Of a stretch of 64,000 bases of DNA, positions 41,501 through 45,564 are shown piece by piece; the stretch's first letter is position 1; the number at the start of each line of letters is the position of its first letter. The stretch is from a bacterium (GTDB taxonomy: Bacteria; Electryoneota; RPQS01; DYHQ01): the NCBI GenBank assembly GCA_030622545.1, contig JAUXGA010000001.1, forward strand, positions 1 through 64,000. Direction: 5' to 3'. The notes beneath the pieces were generated by a model. That model saw nothing but the letters and a program-made list of their open reading frames with translations, was not told the origin of the DNA and searched no databases. The position numbers and the translations under genes are program-made.

Positions 41501-43917
41501 TAACCGTTAGCAGTCATACTTATGCGATTGATGACCTTGGCCCAACGATTATACCGGTGATACCTGACAGCGGAGAGGTATTTAACCGCAGCCAGGCAAT
41601 CGTCATTGAAGCGTCTTATATGGATGATGGTGGTGTTCTCCTAAGCGCGAATCCTGGTGGAGACGACGCAGGTATGAACATCACAATACCTGCACGCGCA
41701 GGACGGACTGCCCTCGGCAAAACTAATGCTTCATCGAGTCGCACTGATTTGGCACCGCTTGGTATCGAGCGTCCGGGTAGTCGCGGCGCTTCGGGAGCCA
41801 TTTTGGATGGCGGCGGCGCTCATCTTGACGATGTCGGTTCGGGTGTTGACAGCGCGACTGTGAAGGTTATTCGTCCCGACGGTGTGTACATCATTCCGGA
41901 AGTCGGTCCATACTATGAATGGTATGACGATCACCTTAAGTTCACGATGCTACAGCCGCATATACCGGGTAGGTACACGATCAATGTCATAGTTTGGGAT
42001 TGCATCGGAAATTACAACTCGATAAGCTGGCCGTTCTTCGTGTCATCAGATGAGCCAGCTGTCGAATTCGTAGCCCGCTCTGGCGAGTGCGAATATGACG
42101 GTTTCTGGAATCCAGACCAACAGCTGACTGTGGAAGCGACCATCGAAGAAGTTCACGGTGTTAATATAACCCGAGATGGCATCCATCTGAATATCTACCG
42201 TATCTATAATTCGGACAGCGGAAGCGTGGAAGAGTTGCTGGTACCTTATGCCGCGTACTCCTTGAGTCCGCAACCGAATGACGGAGATGTCGCGCAGGTG
42301 TTCACACTGATGGCAACCCCGAGCTTGAATCCTGAACCTGCGGATATCGCTGTTCGCTTCGAGCTGATTGTTGCTGACATCTATGGAACAGAAGCGACAA
42401 TGAACAAGACCTACCAGATTGATCGCATGGCTCCGTGGATCGATATTCTCTCGCCGGCGGAAGTTGTTCCGGAAGGTGAGCTGGTTACGATTCATGCAGT
42501 GTTCAGTGATGATCCGCCTCCGGCGATTGCAACCGCTCCGGGTGGTGATCGCGGCAGGTTTGCCAGTCCGAGCAGTATTCTCTCAGGCACTCCGCAGCAG
42601 AATGGCAGGATTACTCGTGCGACACGTACACGGAGCACCGCTACGGGCGGCTTCGGTGACTGGTCGACGGTTATGACGGGTGGTCTGGATGACTTCGACG
42701 GAAATGCCGGTGTCGATGCGAACTGCGTGCAGTTGCTGCTGCGTCACCCGGATGGCACTATTGCAGACCTGACAAGTGCGTCGACGGTTGACGCTACCAG
42801 CATTACATGGTCTGGAAACCTTGATCGCGGTGATTATGTCATTACCGTGAAGGTTTGCGACTATGTCTGCAACGAAGGCGTTGCCATCTGGAACTTCCGC
42901 GTGGCCAACGGCGCTTGTCCGACCATTGCATTTGTCGAACCGTATTATGTATCCTCAATGCCGCATACCTTCTTGATTGACGTTGTCGATTCCACTGGAG
43001 TCGATGTGGGTAGTCTGCGACTGCTCGTCGAGAAGCTGCAGCGGATTCATACGGATTCGACGGATATCGAACACTACGTCGTTATCACTGACAATGCGTC
43101 GATTGCTTGGGATGGTCAGACAGATTCGCTGTTGGTGACCTACGTCGCTAACTTCTTCCTTGAAAACAGCATGACGGTCAAGGATGTTGGCGTCCGCTTG
43201 ACGCTGTGTGCCAGTGATCTGGATGAGAACCTGTGCTGTGTTTCCAAGAACTACACTGTTGATCAGGATAATCCGTTCATTGACATTGACGGTGTCGTTC
43301 CATCGCTTGACAATCCGCTGGTGATTGATTCCCGTCCGACCTTTATCGTCTCCTTCCATGAAGAAGGAGGCGGAACGGGTCTTGATGCCGATGCGGTTTC
43401 CATCACATTGGCAACGTTGGGCGGCGTTATCCAGGCGGGTGCCACAGAGGTGAACGTTGCACCATCCGGTGCATCAGGCAACGTTTCGTTCCAACCTGAT
43501 GAAGGTCTGGAACCCGGCAAGTATCTGCTGCGCGCCAGTGTGGCGGATATGGGCGGTAATGTGGCGATGGCAGAATGGGTCTATCGTGTCGGCAAAGAAA
43601 TCCCTGTTCTTACCGGCAAGAAATCCTATGTCTGGCCGAATCCGTTCGTGCCGGGTGAAGGTGGAGCCCACTTCGAGTTAGGTGTTACCGGTGAAGGCAC
43701 GGCTTTTGTAATGGTGAAGGTGTACGACATTGCAGGTCAGTTCGTCGCAACCGTTTACGAAGGCCAGTATGAGCCCGGTCAGGCGATTATCTGGCAAGGT
43801 GTCAATGACAAGGGTCAGGAAGTCGCTAACGGCGTCTACTTGGCGCACGTTGTCATCGAAACCGGTGGTCAGGTCTCTGACGAAATCGTCAAGGTCGCCT
43901 TTAAGAAGGTGAAGTAA
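20575..43917 (+). CDS. Giant secreted multi-domain Ig-like protein with VWA domain and T9SS/FlgD-like C-terminus
   Basis: A 7780-aa protein (roughly 0.85 MDa) in one unbroken frame. The start at 20575 is chosen because GAGGAGA stands 6 nt upstream and a signal peptide follows (VFVLSALMVCLFGGASALAQ); the ORF track start at 20413 would bury it. By eye I count about 30 module boundaries of the form (V/I)Dx(T/N/E)xPxxx(I/V), spaced mostly 150-300 aa. Each is followed by beta-strand-like, Asp/Trp/Tyr-rich sequence, as in tandem Ig-like or cadherin-like folds. Cys is frequent in the first three quarters. Calcium-type DxDxDG loops occur at three places. A VWA domain lies at ~5703-5870 with DYSGSMS and TDGES. 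The last ~105 residues are a FlgD-Ig/T9SS sorting domain (VWPNPFVPGEGG; VANGVYLAHVV). Likely role: surface adhesin or filament, by architecture only. Confidence 0.88.
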   Translation: MMKSTALFHVFVLSALMVCLFGGASALAQPDIIIDGGFIECVEDTAGTTPNGVIDEGTDSVRVTVFAAIPNGNTGPYNLCFEDSVEAGLWPVPGLGDFDASVPQISYLCNPVTLYRMETQVTANMGLDSLYDADSCLIVATLTFHPQNLIASAGDAALFSVTVKSNDDLDNGPWCRSDPLTVVLPCSINTVTGCGTILWDEYGGFRNDNIVAIDDSVWWVFAADTADMDTFYIDFSCISSDLGSDKVHSGFTGKYRVHALDLLENSLTDTFFVTYCEWDTFYGDLSTTCWDTCYVLRWIDNNPPSTCLACYDSCHIVNGNYIPNDTMGWWPNYGSPWWPYLGVGDTLRIFWSIGYADTCNYPPLSSCRGDTVALCNTLERLRNFDAAWIGVDFSGFVDSCGADPTWWPVNSIPGGTSPYMGPGDSLIAPHKIWIGGPGGYGGIEGDSLLWVDIPIDIVNWPLIQCCIDPTLETGNAPDLYFIDDAGNDYGPEDYQCEFCIDNVCPDGPLADLRQDTLCRRFSPYDSTENRWWSISPDSIRVWLDSLDAAGNPDSLENLFLVGIDVRSEPDEITGDIVAVLDWFNPLLAPQYIPFERDTWLFPEGPYDSAAFDWYGKQGTDSLDPWLDLTNICPLGFNVGLTYARFMDRAGNNCIWGWDNDSTTVLPNYTQRNRIHAVVDTCIPDVVVLSDTLTVMNIVLGSGAPVPIGPETGYPTYQWTTGDEDPILRFRPERFFDQGLHDSCLVERLFAHVLVERVVEFGCGTWPNPDDTAGFYSHEDSTDGSATWLWSPIDFYANDVNGPIIQFHWGHEFPGGGYLNDGLYRLELQILDDAGMIYTDPCYVWLNGTGPCFDTVRVAGPDTACALHFFTDDTMCVYIVTDTTAEFVEVDWSCIPNLNTDCTFVHTVSYDSTHIAGGLAEWMVCIEGILADYIDTVDTDNNHYELDSLAQKGVCDTNDCGLQTIGVYAWDSDSVMSRYYQVDCHQIPDGCQEAILGLTPCPRIVSGHPEFFFYNPDTMAADSAANLGFPWGPEPDWNAISPGNLDHAYSASLNWAQDNVQDTVFMRVLIDSLTINALGGDTIEISIRNDNETPTRERVIRRPLYHQPDTLANNSIYHGRLTRYYNPADGLLTPYFQFIYMWNGTWFISGGMDSIEMVDFNKQDTVLVTVTVIDSNDALECDSVFADLDVDNINPEFYDWTGIAAGTRDPNTGSTPSVWNLGVDNDCGFRFGEGDTFKLKVKLSESVHFDSAAYPNTDGSWRDPGTGEWKLTRNWQISAIDNMTEDLLIVAGDTIKVWLDEVIEDSVAYDSSYYTLIGRFTNIPDDYCNTNVNLLIRSAWDQAGNPGRYNNPVYTDAYEADACEDTSFAIYIVNIDPFIIGCPLVWNLTDSIPGWIAPEDLDVEVIASIIETPEVWACTLGTIPDSIQHIRGNFQQITDDPNPWLNADSVGAWYLWADTSVCDSLEFWARDYYWWLVADSSDLATIHCDGDTLDFWIRFNTFGGASDTGFFDECVQVDVNEPVWVNAWAEDTAGTMEITDTTCADPHAPIILWANFTDDMIDCPTGNGLGVVDTLIWADISGITGDTTDTKVAPDSIWPDLGVPPYGYAFWTVIPDTAFWCHAETLVTWDALALTDSIGHYDRELFFRDTLCFHSDCMPPVFDYAVAGCDTDTVTVPTPTCVNMPIYGYLSPGNPIYLLACFNDPDTDSSLGIDSLWVDLSELDMTTSGWIAAEDTCWADSFYTVCGYWGYTTSYVLNQPFDNLDTAWVWFKAMDNFGNVDSFHVAIGVIDTLPPIVDFIYTIGDDSVRAYVTPADEHVTVYADLIPGDTYMASGPKDVWADFSRFMCDSAQRAGYDTLYADLVYETSPGNWRAFWGYDSLYYVSLGYNSITPFFLHVCDSLHMPANLSPPDGPDPIGLDVGAEGLYDTLWVHVTDSACNVGTHYNIFEISGGDSTVPDVDSVWVMTNRCDTTLGFISSQPLDSLHIEVWAWMDTMFNGYEDTLRIDSLQADLAGLNPTLYGWTDWGMPGHYGGWPVYGDANDPNHGQAFWDLVMDGQGRTRLVAKWVNLTAEGLGCGDSVVVPVKGIRQTGGGGSHGYYLDVEYGQAWVDTTRPYIYDMRVYNSTVSPDDTTWVSPNFPVYVDICAVDTICWPGYGNEPGFDLAMGDPPDGPYISFCAGAENALRDLWTWDTTSFSVEYNGGDTVCLRWIGMPIYDDTCNLVDYDNLNGCVTAYIQDCLSNPAYPVTKEVTTDDRPPEYVLSAVRGDYTFETPFPGDPDSVGIDSVLVLRRGIYNLDWDSLMTVYVVVDNWPGDTLISFTQTWIDFRHPTNHPALNFMIDGPDTVANPDVVFYNTDGMHRDSIVWYVPLYGSELFDVTIPSDKYYFALQLSDTFGNSIGDTNSMGEWTTLFCDSSDEGLDSAIVFTIQNYNVPNPGMVLLADSMNKWNNEKLSPDTAENLYKIWHPMGAKSEEELEWRWYTNSTRFFIFVEDPVLQHDLIDNDADGLVDELGEGVDFYTADVRINNYPQVAHVDSMNSGGVWINYLWFEDNFSEGQYNVELFISDIYGHRDTLGLAMYSPDTLALQFFEDESCPMGVQMVFADTNMVDVPINYNGMDVTALDLSLYQLPDSLFVYKNFAWLDIELTDSTIFNSIPPVPGSGVDTDTSTTPDSTNWNNGLATSIVLYDPTMTPVPHFVQRYYLDLANFPHATLVDTTGTALESLPDGIYTIVLDPLDRVGNSCVYTWQFILDRTCPSIDSLYVTQSGFGIAEDTLYASWDYVEIKAHVNDLLDGVDSVVFDYCFDANRDGVLDAYPFWIQANILSVPNSATDSTYMWACYWSVMNLPWSSEDTLGMPPVDTLGRCINRYFVRIQAWDHFSNTCEYYIPVDIIDDIAPLAYIVYPPQGAVFNSQIDSEMVVTAYDSVGGTYDPMPGDTFTFNPLGRWFDLAKGMFQYKYYEAPGTYVSGNDDPAAGWVTIRTGLPDSLGGDTSTYRAPDDSFHVRLNIADWPSHQYNMRFWTFDVCGNNDPLNTPVVTFWVQEDTINPIASITWPDPDMWVTDLHCSTGFVPIRATVPFYFDIDSVEFWYVDSLTIPGIGQHIHIGSVTQADSVNWNWAHYFSTDLWDTRHLLSGFYWLYAIAWDSSGNFDANPHWSRVMLDNTPGEITDCWISDPDSDATNKYFEIDATREDTMFVLRATAKDSIVDMWGVTHYGDIRWVQFQVLTRFGVWEDLDTNFTDPMGYNPLYGADIYVGNANGVYNGISCDNVPDTAGIYECYVMFSDFGNSPLDSIRFRAYCADGTDRTWPDPPESDKYWGHPNWEGDRNRDCGLDRDAVLCSNSLMIYDQLPEGVYLWARNHSDFDDDLPVFGGGISPLARFGCNDPYALDTVLFVAKYDTLPGDEWLLHFVYWRSGAWDADTTVTVPGDTMYIPNDISLNPSAPALGPIGLINAWDSLYVIWTDIRQWIANDAALHGYTNVDLTFAAYVTDWTGNTSPLMDDTSKFTIRWDCQAPICEITDPDAGDPLWATNDDCDTYTALQAYMDSSLEANRELWEWGWTVGDLWETHWYWSYVGGPLNDTGMVDSDLFDAGCWPDPYGWHRDSTDQWGCCYYDRFNVEWNNTLFRTVEGYKAGTGQIWMVVTDDVGNVDTCMVEVEVDNEAPYAPITHVSYVQNDPGDPGNRVRVTHEVTWLRDSDPDTIEILYNRGTDPGGDDPEAFVIFYCDADKVLNCTGDPIDIHNVQLWELCQDTSRNHVCPGDTLPSDSVLFDTFKEAQEFDQYPPDDDANDRYEIALLLDNTYTPGTYHFSFIATDDYGNIEGDANMNDTLTIACGGRPADPDITKIDLFVRVVNVNEPQVVIRQPDYGHTCVHEQILLSAEDATDPTYFTGEIDTVFFWTQTDGGDSLLGFDTDTTGAVYTFELYEEEVPGMAGWYVANSYQWFAERDLFPDVWVRVLNPNGSIYNTFDMEYSGGRWSYNAYLSYNPAGFQYFFIIDANDNNEADPNPYDRHVNDPRYTCTGADTAVVQVWDWSLDFDTRVLTNRSYNFWTEVVWHDTVGYHVIENPSEGDSTHVFFVDNEPAEGTSDIEFDVTRVAAGMQAPGEGGVCNPADIVWFVTDIQAIDGFYNLPVEDICKVVYQRSYTNYDNYLAEDSTGWENVDTVYSNQDSGWTEAWPGSWVAVNPLIDNLDNDGDGLVDETADVQAGDGVGEENVRIWVRAVIVDQCGNTFYTEPDSLWLDVSEAQACITEIEGVSPADNQTIIIPEDHNIEVIATDHSAPFDQAILGRFQYRTLPPDTNGWMDMQPMMGSGETSVVRHVHGVFTFIWDLDSLHALPGSPDPENWYQGRVVAEDTVNNNDSCDNVICQITFRLNDITPAARVEMYIVYSDTDTASTCTVDSVYYINPDPPYYLRGVFAPTSIDTGLASLTFQYRTRDCADMIYTVSEWRNIETIWEPIENDTANVTDSVTFQPRPEDVGDQGFDLRVIVEDYNGNDTSDVWTLWVDETPITQAEDDIPTVYYEILHEGVVIINEDALLTVVYEPDPVSCEVNVAEAWLEVTEVDTVSPTTYDLGYFVWDTLGTWVFDFGGNICSTFAAAGGSGQYYFDIYTVDCAGNTGDRRVLIDAGGDLGVFDVLTVDCIEPVCGDLYRTDDCENLVANGGETVHLSWEIFERTLSFDGEHTFTDLELVYLIADYNGGDEIASDSLMPDSVVGDSVAYFTWNTQTVTDDSTAVVLWLHAFDTAENNEQVCDTVFILREGSPPEHAAIDSITYWAWDCVAETLALFTDRIFDGTTEVGCDDSVIVYGSLPEYQQYIEYVELWVQRQGGDSTLEDDQDWNPSWTSNGADYHLDWVPDTSGYYRVWVIAYDDACTQQEGTTIDEFWAYVDCDDPYGWIAAANGVPTQGPSVVDTFEVEMWSGDHDPTYFWVEWADNLDPNDSTQVGNQVALWAKPHHWPNDSDTYDQVWTRVDSIPSPCNAHFIIWIDSIYHCGDTLDLVIVAEDRWGNTTEFDLDDPWYAYEVFNTGRYDVGIIHDTEPPVTHIWGVGTENDPSTDVVINQQTHEVTIVGGDTVDVYLHAFSQVGDGSLERVVFEMSFDGITWDELGTDYEGEDPSQYCEGMDPPQPWWCDTEHPILWSMLWDISGIDGDVYIRTWGEDLCANIETDPVVYTVHIDATPPMAKVFVWYEGVNVDTVYCEDWDEEQIPDSAERFSIFTLGGCPDPLTPWDVYGAEWYMKRATDYPLGDSSWCVIGDDSTAPFSMRDVNFWDGSIGPCPYPQPGVWYDIAILANDRLGNIMTWDRFLNYGEGMTYEEKWADLIARGFVKRFKVVDYTAPVAYDLVLWPDQTPDSSVIFLTASCSLQVTVADPDVEAVTFGTREYGQTGPFTEIERVEGDSLLPPFAPVEGYWNTELLNGTYVVGAFAEDDLGNMDGDPAGGVPPQHTRTVNIDNEKPEALVDHVEQEGVTVTTLERGTEAIFYIEANDNFGLRNVSLYYRESGGNPDNWTLIPDTVTAWPYTIHWVVPTTAVVGWTYDFAAIATDLVNLTDEMDHQGNYIVDWSAEITDTDAYITLFTIGGQDAATVPHVHGTDVELVAHFEPNLDYVRFVWIRGGDTTTICTVPVTIGDTVATNDACPWDVTALVEGPGEVGAIGSADLGGELVTIGYDYRDVEIDHSLVLSLGDHTPVSHDVLGGACGAEAAALNASVGLVLDYSGSMSGAIDDLEDAAHLFVDNMQAGDRGAIIKFASTTQVMQDFTDDLDALHTAIDAVPSVGSSTYLFDAICSTAVLITPETNRRVIVAMTDGESSGSVDAAITCANDANATVYTVGLGAANGAILQQIADETGGQYYHAPEASDLADIYEQIAGEILTGGALIPDDLIVEFLTPPSDNMIDTVWFEWKRTADPDLDPLYTPIGRAIWDEATGKWAYQWEAFNEDCNLISIRAVTWDRSVPTPNRSYIIFADSVHMDNCDPIVNITNINGDLTPANMEIPKGEVVNIAVTAYDVFADGGNSWVKGDSGIVSVCIYYRAEGDISWLYLGCPTSPTWDVVWNTGGLSFGAYELQAVATDWAGNCATTTITINITDALYQRAFIVGYDRDDDYACPDTLWAITDDCDENTTDYVRFQYSTDEGETWVALGEDQTGEDFCLECFQYHIWSVQLEFDVIPEGAIFRAIATDESGNDDPEPAVFAFADVTDSPEPVVWAYDWVQVPVMEGQVPWVFSVLEDHSEVCFTDHELVCVNPVEGDPMHYAGLLDPNRTSPCRIYNTDGMLTVFSSVYDEETGHMMISRYFMDIHQTDNLGGSNGWLTSETGQTQIYVPSHGLWEDGTIYFEPYLDAQTVNLIPVEQPYYTLASDVENIYFGGDLEGADLVPSSFKLRFYGIPEGAAPDQIVPVWWNEVGGVWSELGIQYAEVDTVNWTVTFQSRIDQVTYAPEGEECFFVTFAVMVREVGFTIDGPYFVDAYEGYWDYPDSCYYTPERGPTIGDDPAYWVVLCDGDGVPPEEWIDVWLDDIRIIHNGVAVEFVGYPDIFLDDYDDVSGIYKVYFNHAEWACIHSPWHCEMQAGPHTIRFRVYDGVGHEVEAAAPFYVDVTGPDVFTWGRYICHNTEMIATITDLEACINLESLELTIWNLLDPGGEHLHYYHDVMTITEVENGYQVNFILTFDDLDQLLLLEGNDINELAVTWYVENTLALENAENTFLYIVDLEPPVIVPVSPVGEAYDNDGDGVANEDPRDCINNDGDYWWYGGEWQERFDEDWIDYEPDTLFFGERPTIQGAMNDNPQCGSGASGVNLETFHLFIDGVDFTIADTANADLNFTVLQPGNDDAFFLFGGTDNEILDQFYEPGEHRITVIAGDSVCGNIAGYPFSWTYYIMVPGPAISFLSPEGCGDWFDPEGVNEFGFVVDGTGVPIAINGIEYSVFILPSGELISGPTVINPETPTHHEEMVTIAYPFQDDDLGIAIEVTARAQMSGDDYGVTVSSHTYAIDDLGPTIIPVIPDSGEVFNRSQAIVIEASYMDDGGVLLSANPGGDDAGMNITIPARAGRTALGKTNASSSRTDLAPLGIERPGSRGASGAILDGGGAHLDDVGSGVDSATVKVIRPDGVYIIPEVGPYYEWYDDHLKFTMLQPHIPGRYTINVIVWDCIGNYNSISWPFFVSSDEPAVEFVARSGECEYDGFWNPDQQLTVEATIEEVHGVNITRDGIHLNIYRIYNSDSGSVEELLVPYAAYSLSPQPNDGDVAQVFTLMATPSLNPEPADIAVRFELIVADIYGTEATMNKTYQIDRMAPWIDILSPAEVVPEGELVTIHAVFSDDPPPAIATAPGGDRGRFASPSSILSGTPQQNGRITRATRTRSTATGGFGDWSTVMTGGLDDFDGNAGVDANCVQLLLRHPDGTIADLTSASTVDATSITWSGNLDRGDYVITVKVCDYVCNEGVAIWNFRVANGACPTIAFVEPYYVSSMPHTFLIDVVDSTGVDVGSLRLLVEKLQRIHTDSTDIEHYVVITDNASIAWDGQTDSLLVTYVANFFLENSMTVKDVGVRLTLCASDLDENLCCVSKNYTVDQDNPFIDIDGVVPSLDNPLVIDSRPTFIVSFHEEGGGTGLDADAVSITLATLGGVIQAGATEVNVAPSGASGNVSFQPDEGLEPGKYLLRASVADMGGNVAMAEWVYRVGKEIPVLTGKKSYVWPNPFVPGEGGAHFELGVTGEGTAFVMVKVYDIAGQFVATVYEGQYEPGQAIIWQGVNDKGQEVANGVYLAHVVIETGGQVSDEIVKVAFKKVK

Positions 43918-43929
43918 GAAAACAAATAC

Positions 43930-43957
43930 GGTGGGGCTGCTGCAAAGCGGCCTCACC
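43930..43957 (+). other. Intercistronic hairpin after the giant gene
   Basis: GGTGGGGC pairs with GCCTCACC (one mismatch) around TGCTGCAAAGCG. There is no T run, so it may protect the 3' end of the giant message or reduce read-through while leaving the PorV-OmpA gene in the same operon. Confidence 0.55.
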
Positions 43958-44006
43958 GACTTAAAAGATTTTAAATCTATTTCCGTTCGACAGGAGGAGG
44001 GATAAC

Positions 44007-45449
44007 ATGTCCCGATACAGGATGATCGTACTAAGCGCGGCTCTCATAGCTCTCATGCTGGCCACGACCGGTTTCGCGCAAAACCACGCAGGTCCGTGGC
44101 TCCGTATGGGTGTTGGTGCCAAAGCAATGGCAATGGGCGCTGCTCAGACGGCGGTTGCTGAAGACGCCACGGCGGCTTACTGGAATCCGGCTGCACTCGC
44201 GGGTCTTCGGAAGTTCGAAGCTTCACTCATGTATACAGCGGGGATGAAGGCCGAGCGAAACCACAATTATGTGAGTGCTGCTTTGTGTTTGGACCGCATC
44301 GGATCGTTCAGCCTCTCCTGGTTGAACGGCGGAATTACGGGCATTGAACAGCGAACCGGCCCGACCGAAACACCCGATGCGATGTTCGACGTGGCGAATA
44401 ACGCTTTCCAACTTTCCTACGCGCGTTTACTCGGACAAATCGCTTTCGGGATTTCCGCAAGATACTTGCAGGAGGATCTGGCGGACAACGACGGTTATGG
44501 CATCGATGCAGGACTTCACATTCCTCTCTATGATGAACTCTTCTTTGGAGCCATGGTCCGCGATCTCGATGGGAAGTTCGGCCCGGATCGTCTGCCGTAT
44601 GAATGGCGTTTCGGCATGGGAATTCTCCCTTGGAAGAGTGTCACTTTGACCGGTGATTTCGTCAAGGTGAAAGAAGAAGAGGCAACGGTGTGCACCGGTG
44701 GTGCATTTGATTTCGATATCAGTGACCATAGCAGCTTCTATCTGGCGGCTGGAATGAACGACATGTTGCGCGACAGTCGTGGATTCACCGCCGGTCTGGG
44801 ATTCAACTTCAACAACTGGGCGATTCAATACGCCTATGTGACCGAGCCAGCAGAATTCCTGGAGCAGAATCATCGCCTTTCGGTGAACTTCTTCTTCCAA
44901 GACAGGTGCACTCCGTTCCGGAGCATCTTTGGCTCGCTCAAGCGTGAAGCGAAACCCGCGGCAGCTCACAAGCCTCATCCTCCCGCAGGACCCAAAGAAT
45001 TCATTCACCGCTATATCTTCGAGGGAAGTCCTTCCATGAAGCTGTCCCTCGAAATCCTGCGGCCGACCCAGAAAGACAGTATTCGAAAGGTATGGGAAGA
45101 GGTCGGCGGAACGATTTCCTTCCCAGGAGTCAACTTTGCGACAGCTTCAGCGGAGATTACCGACGAATTCAGTCGTGTCCTTGATGGAGTTGCACAACTG
45201 ATTAACGAGCATCCTGAGATTCAGCTCCTTGAAATTCAGGGTCATACCGACAATACCGGTACGGACGCGATTAATGTCCCGTTGTCGGCGGCGCGGTCGG
45301 AATCCGTGCGAAATTACCTGATTTCTCGCGGCGTAGATGCCAGTCGCCTGCAGGCGAAGGGCTTTGCGAGCACGAAGCCGGTTGCGTCGAATGCGACAAC
45401 GGAGGGACGCTATCAGAATCGCCGGGTTGATCTCGTACGCATACGGTAA
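44007..45449 (+). CDS. PorV-like outer-membrane protein fused to an OmpA peptidoglycan-binding domain
   Basis: A 480-aa outer-membrane protein. A signal peptide (to GFAQN) leads into a PorV/PorQ (UPF0164-type) beta barrel at ~27-300 with the family start WLRMGVGAKAMAMGAAQTAV and AAYWNPAALAGL. A linker follows, then an OmpA C-terminal domain at ~365-480 (NFATASAEI; LEIQGHTDNTGTDAINVPLS; GFASTKPVASNATTEGRYQN; RRVDLVRIR). In T9SS organisms PorV shuttles sorting-domain cargo from the translocon to the attachment complex, and OmpA domains bind peptidoglycan. Here both are one chain, placed 89 nt after a giant T9SS-type cargo gene, with the strong ribosome site AGGAGGAGG. A dedicated secretion or anchoring partner for the giant protein is inferred. 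Plain structural OmpA use is the alternative. Confidence 0.85.
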   Translation: MSRYRMIVLSAALIALMLATTGFAQNHAGPWLRMGVGAKAMAMGAAQTAVAEDATAAYWNPAALAGLRKFEASLMYTAGMKAERNHNYVSAALCLDRIGSFSLSWLNGGITGIEQRTGPTETPDAMFDVANNAFQLSYARLLGQIAFGISARYLQEDLADNDGYGIDAGLHIPLYDELFFGAMVRDLDGKFGPDRLPYEWRFGMGILPWKSVTLTGDFVKVKEEEATVCTGGAFDFDISDHSSFYLAAGMNDMLRDSRGFTAGLGFNFNNWAIQYAYVTEPAEFLEQNHRLSVNFFFQDRCTPFRSIFGSLKREAKPAAAHKPHPPAGPKEFIHRYIFEGSPSMKLSLEILRPTQKDSIRKVWEEVGGTISFPGVNFATASAEITDEFSRVLDGVAQLINEHPEIQLLEIQGHTDNTGTDAINVPLSAARSESVRNYLISRGVDASRLQAKGFASTKPVASNATTEGRYQNRRVDLVRIR

Positions 45450-45474
45450 ATGAAGCTTCTTGTTTTCTCTTTGG

Positions 45475-45510
45475 AAAAGAGCACCGACCCGTCGTGTGCT
45501 CTTTTCTTTT
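45475..45510 (+). terminator. Rho-independent terminator after the PorV-OmpA gene
   Basis: AAAAGAGCAC pairs exactly with GTGCTCTTTT around an 11-nt loop, followed by CTTTT. It ends the giant-gene/porV-like unit and lies inside the ORF-track version of the next gene, which argues against that early start. Confidence 0.9.
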
Positions 45511-45564
45511 CAGAAGTGGAATCACCCAAAAGCAGCCGTCTCTTCGAATATAGGAGATAGTACT

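Noticed and set aside
20700-43600. Repeated DNA in the giant gene as a CRISPR or recent tandem duplication
   Set aside because: Repetition is seen in the protein pattern only. I saw no direct DNA repeats of fixed length with spacers.
45460-45564. Early start of the FG-GAP protein
   Set aside because: It lies in a strong terminator hairpin and has no signal peptide; ATG 45565 has both ribosome site and signal.
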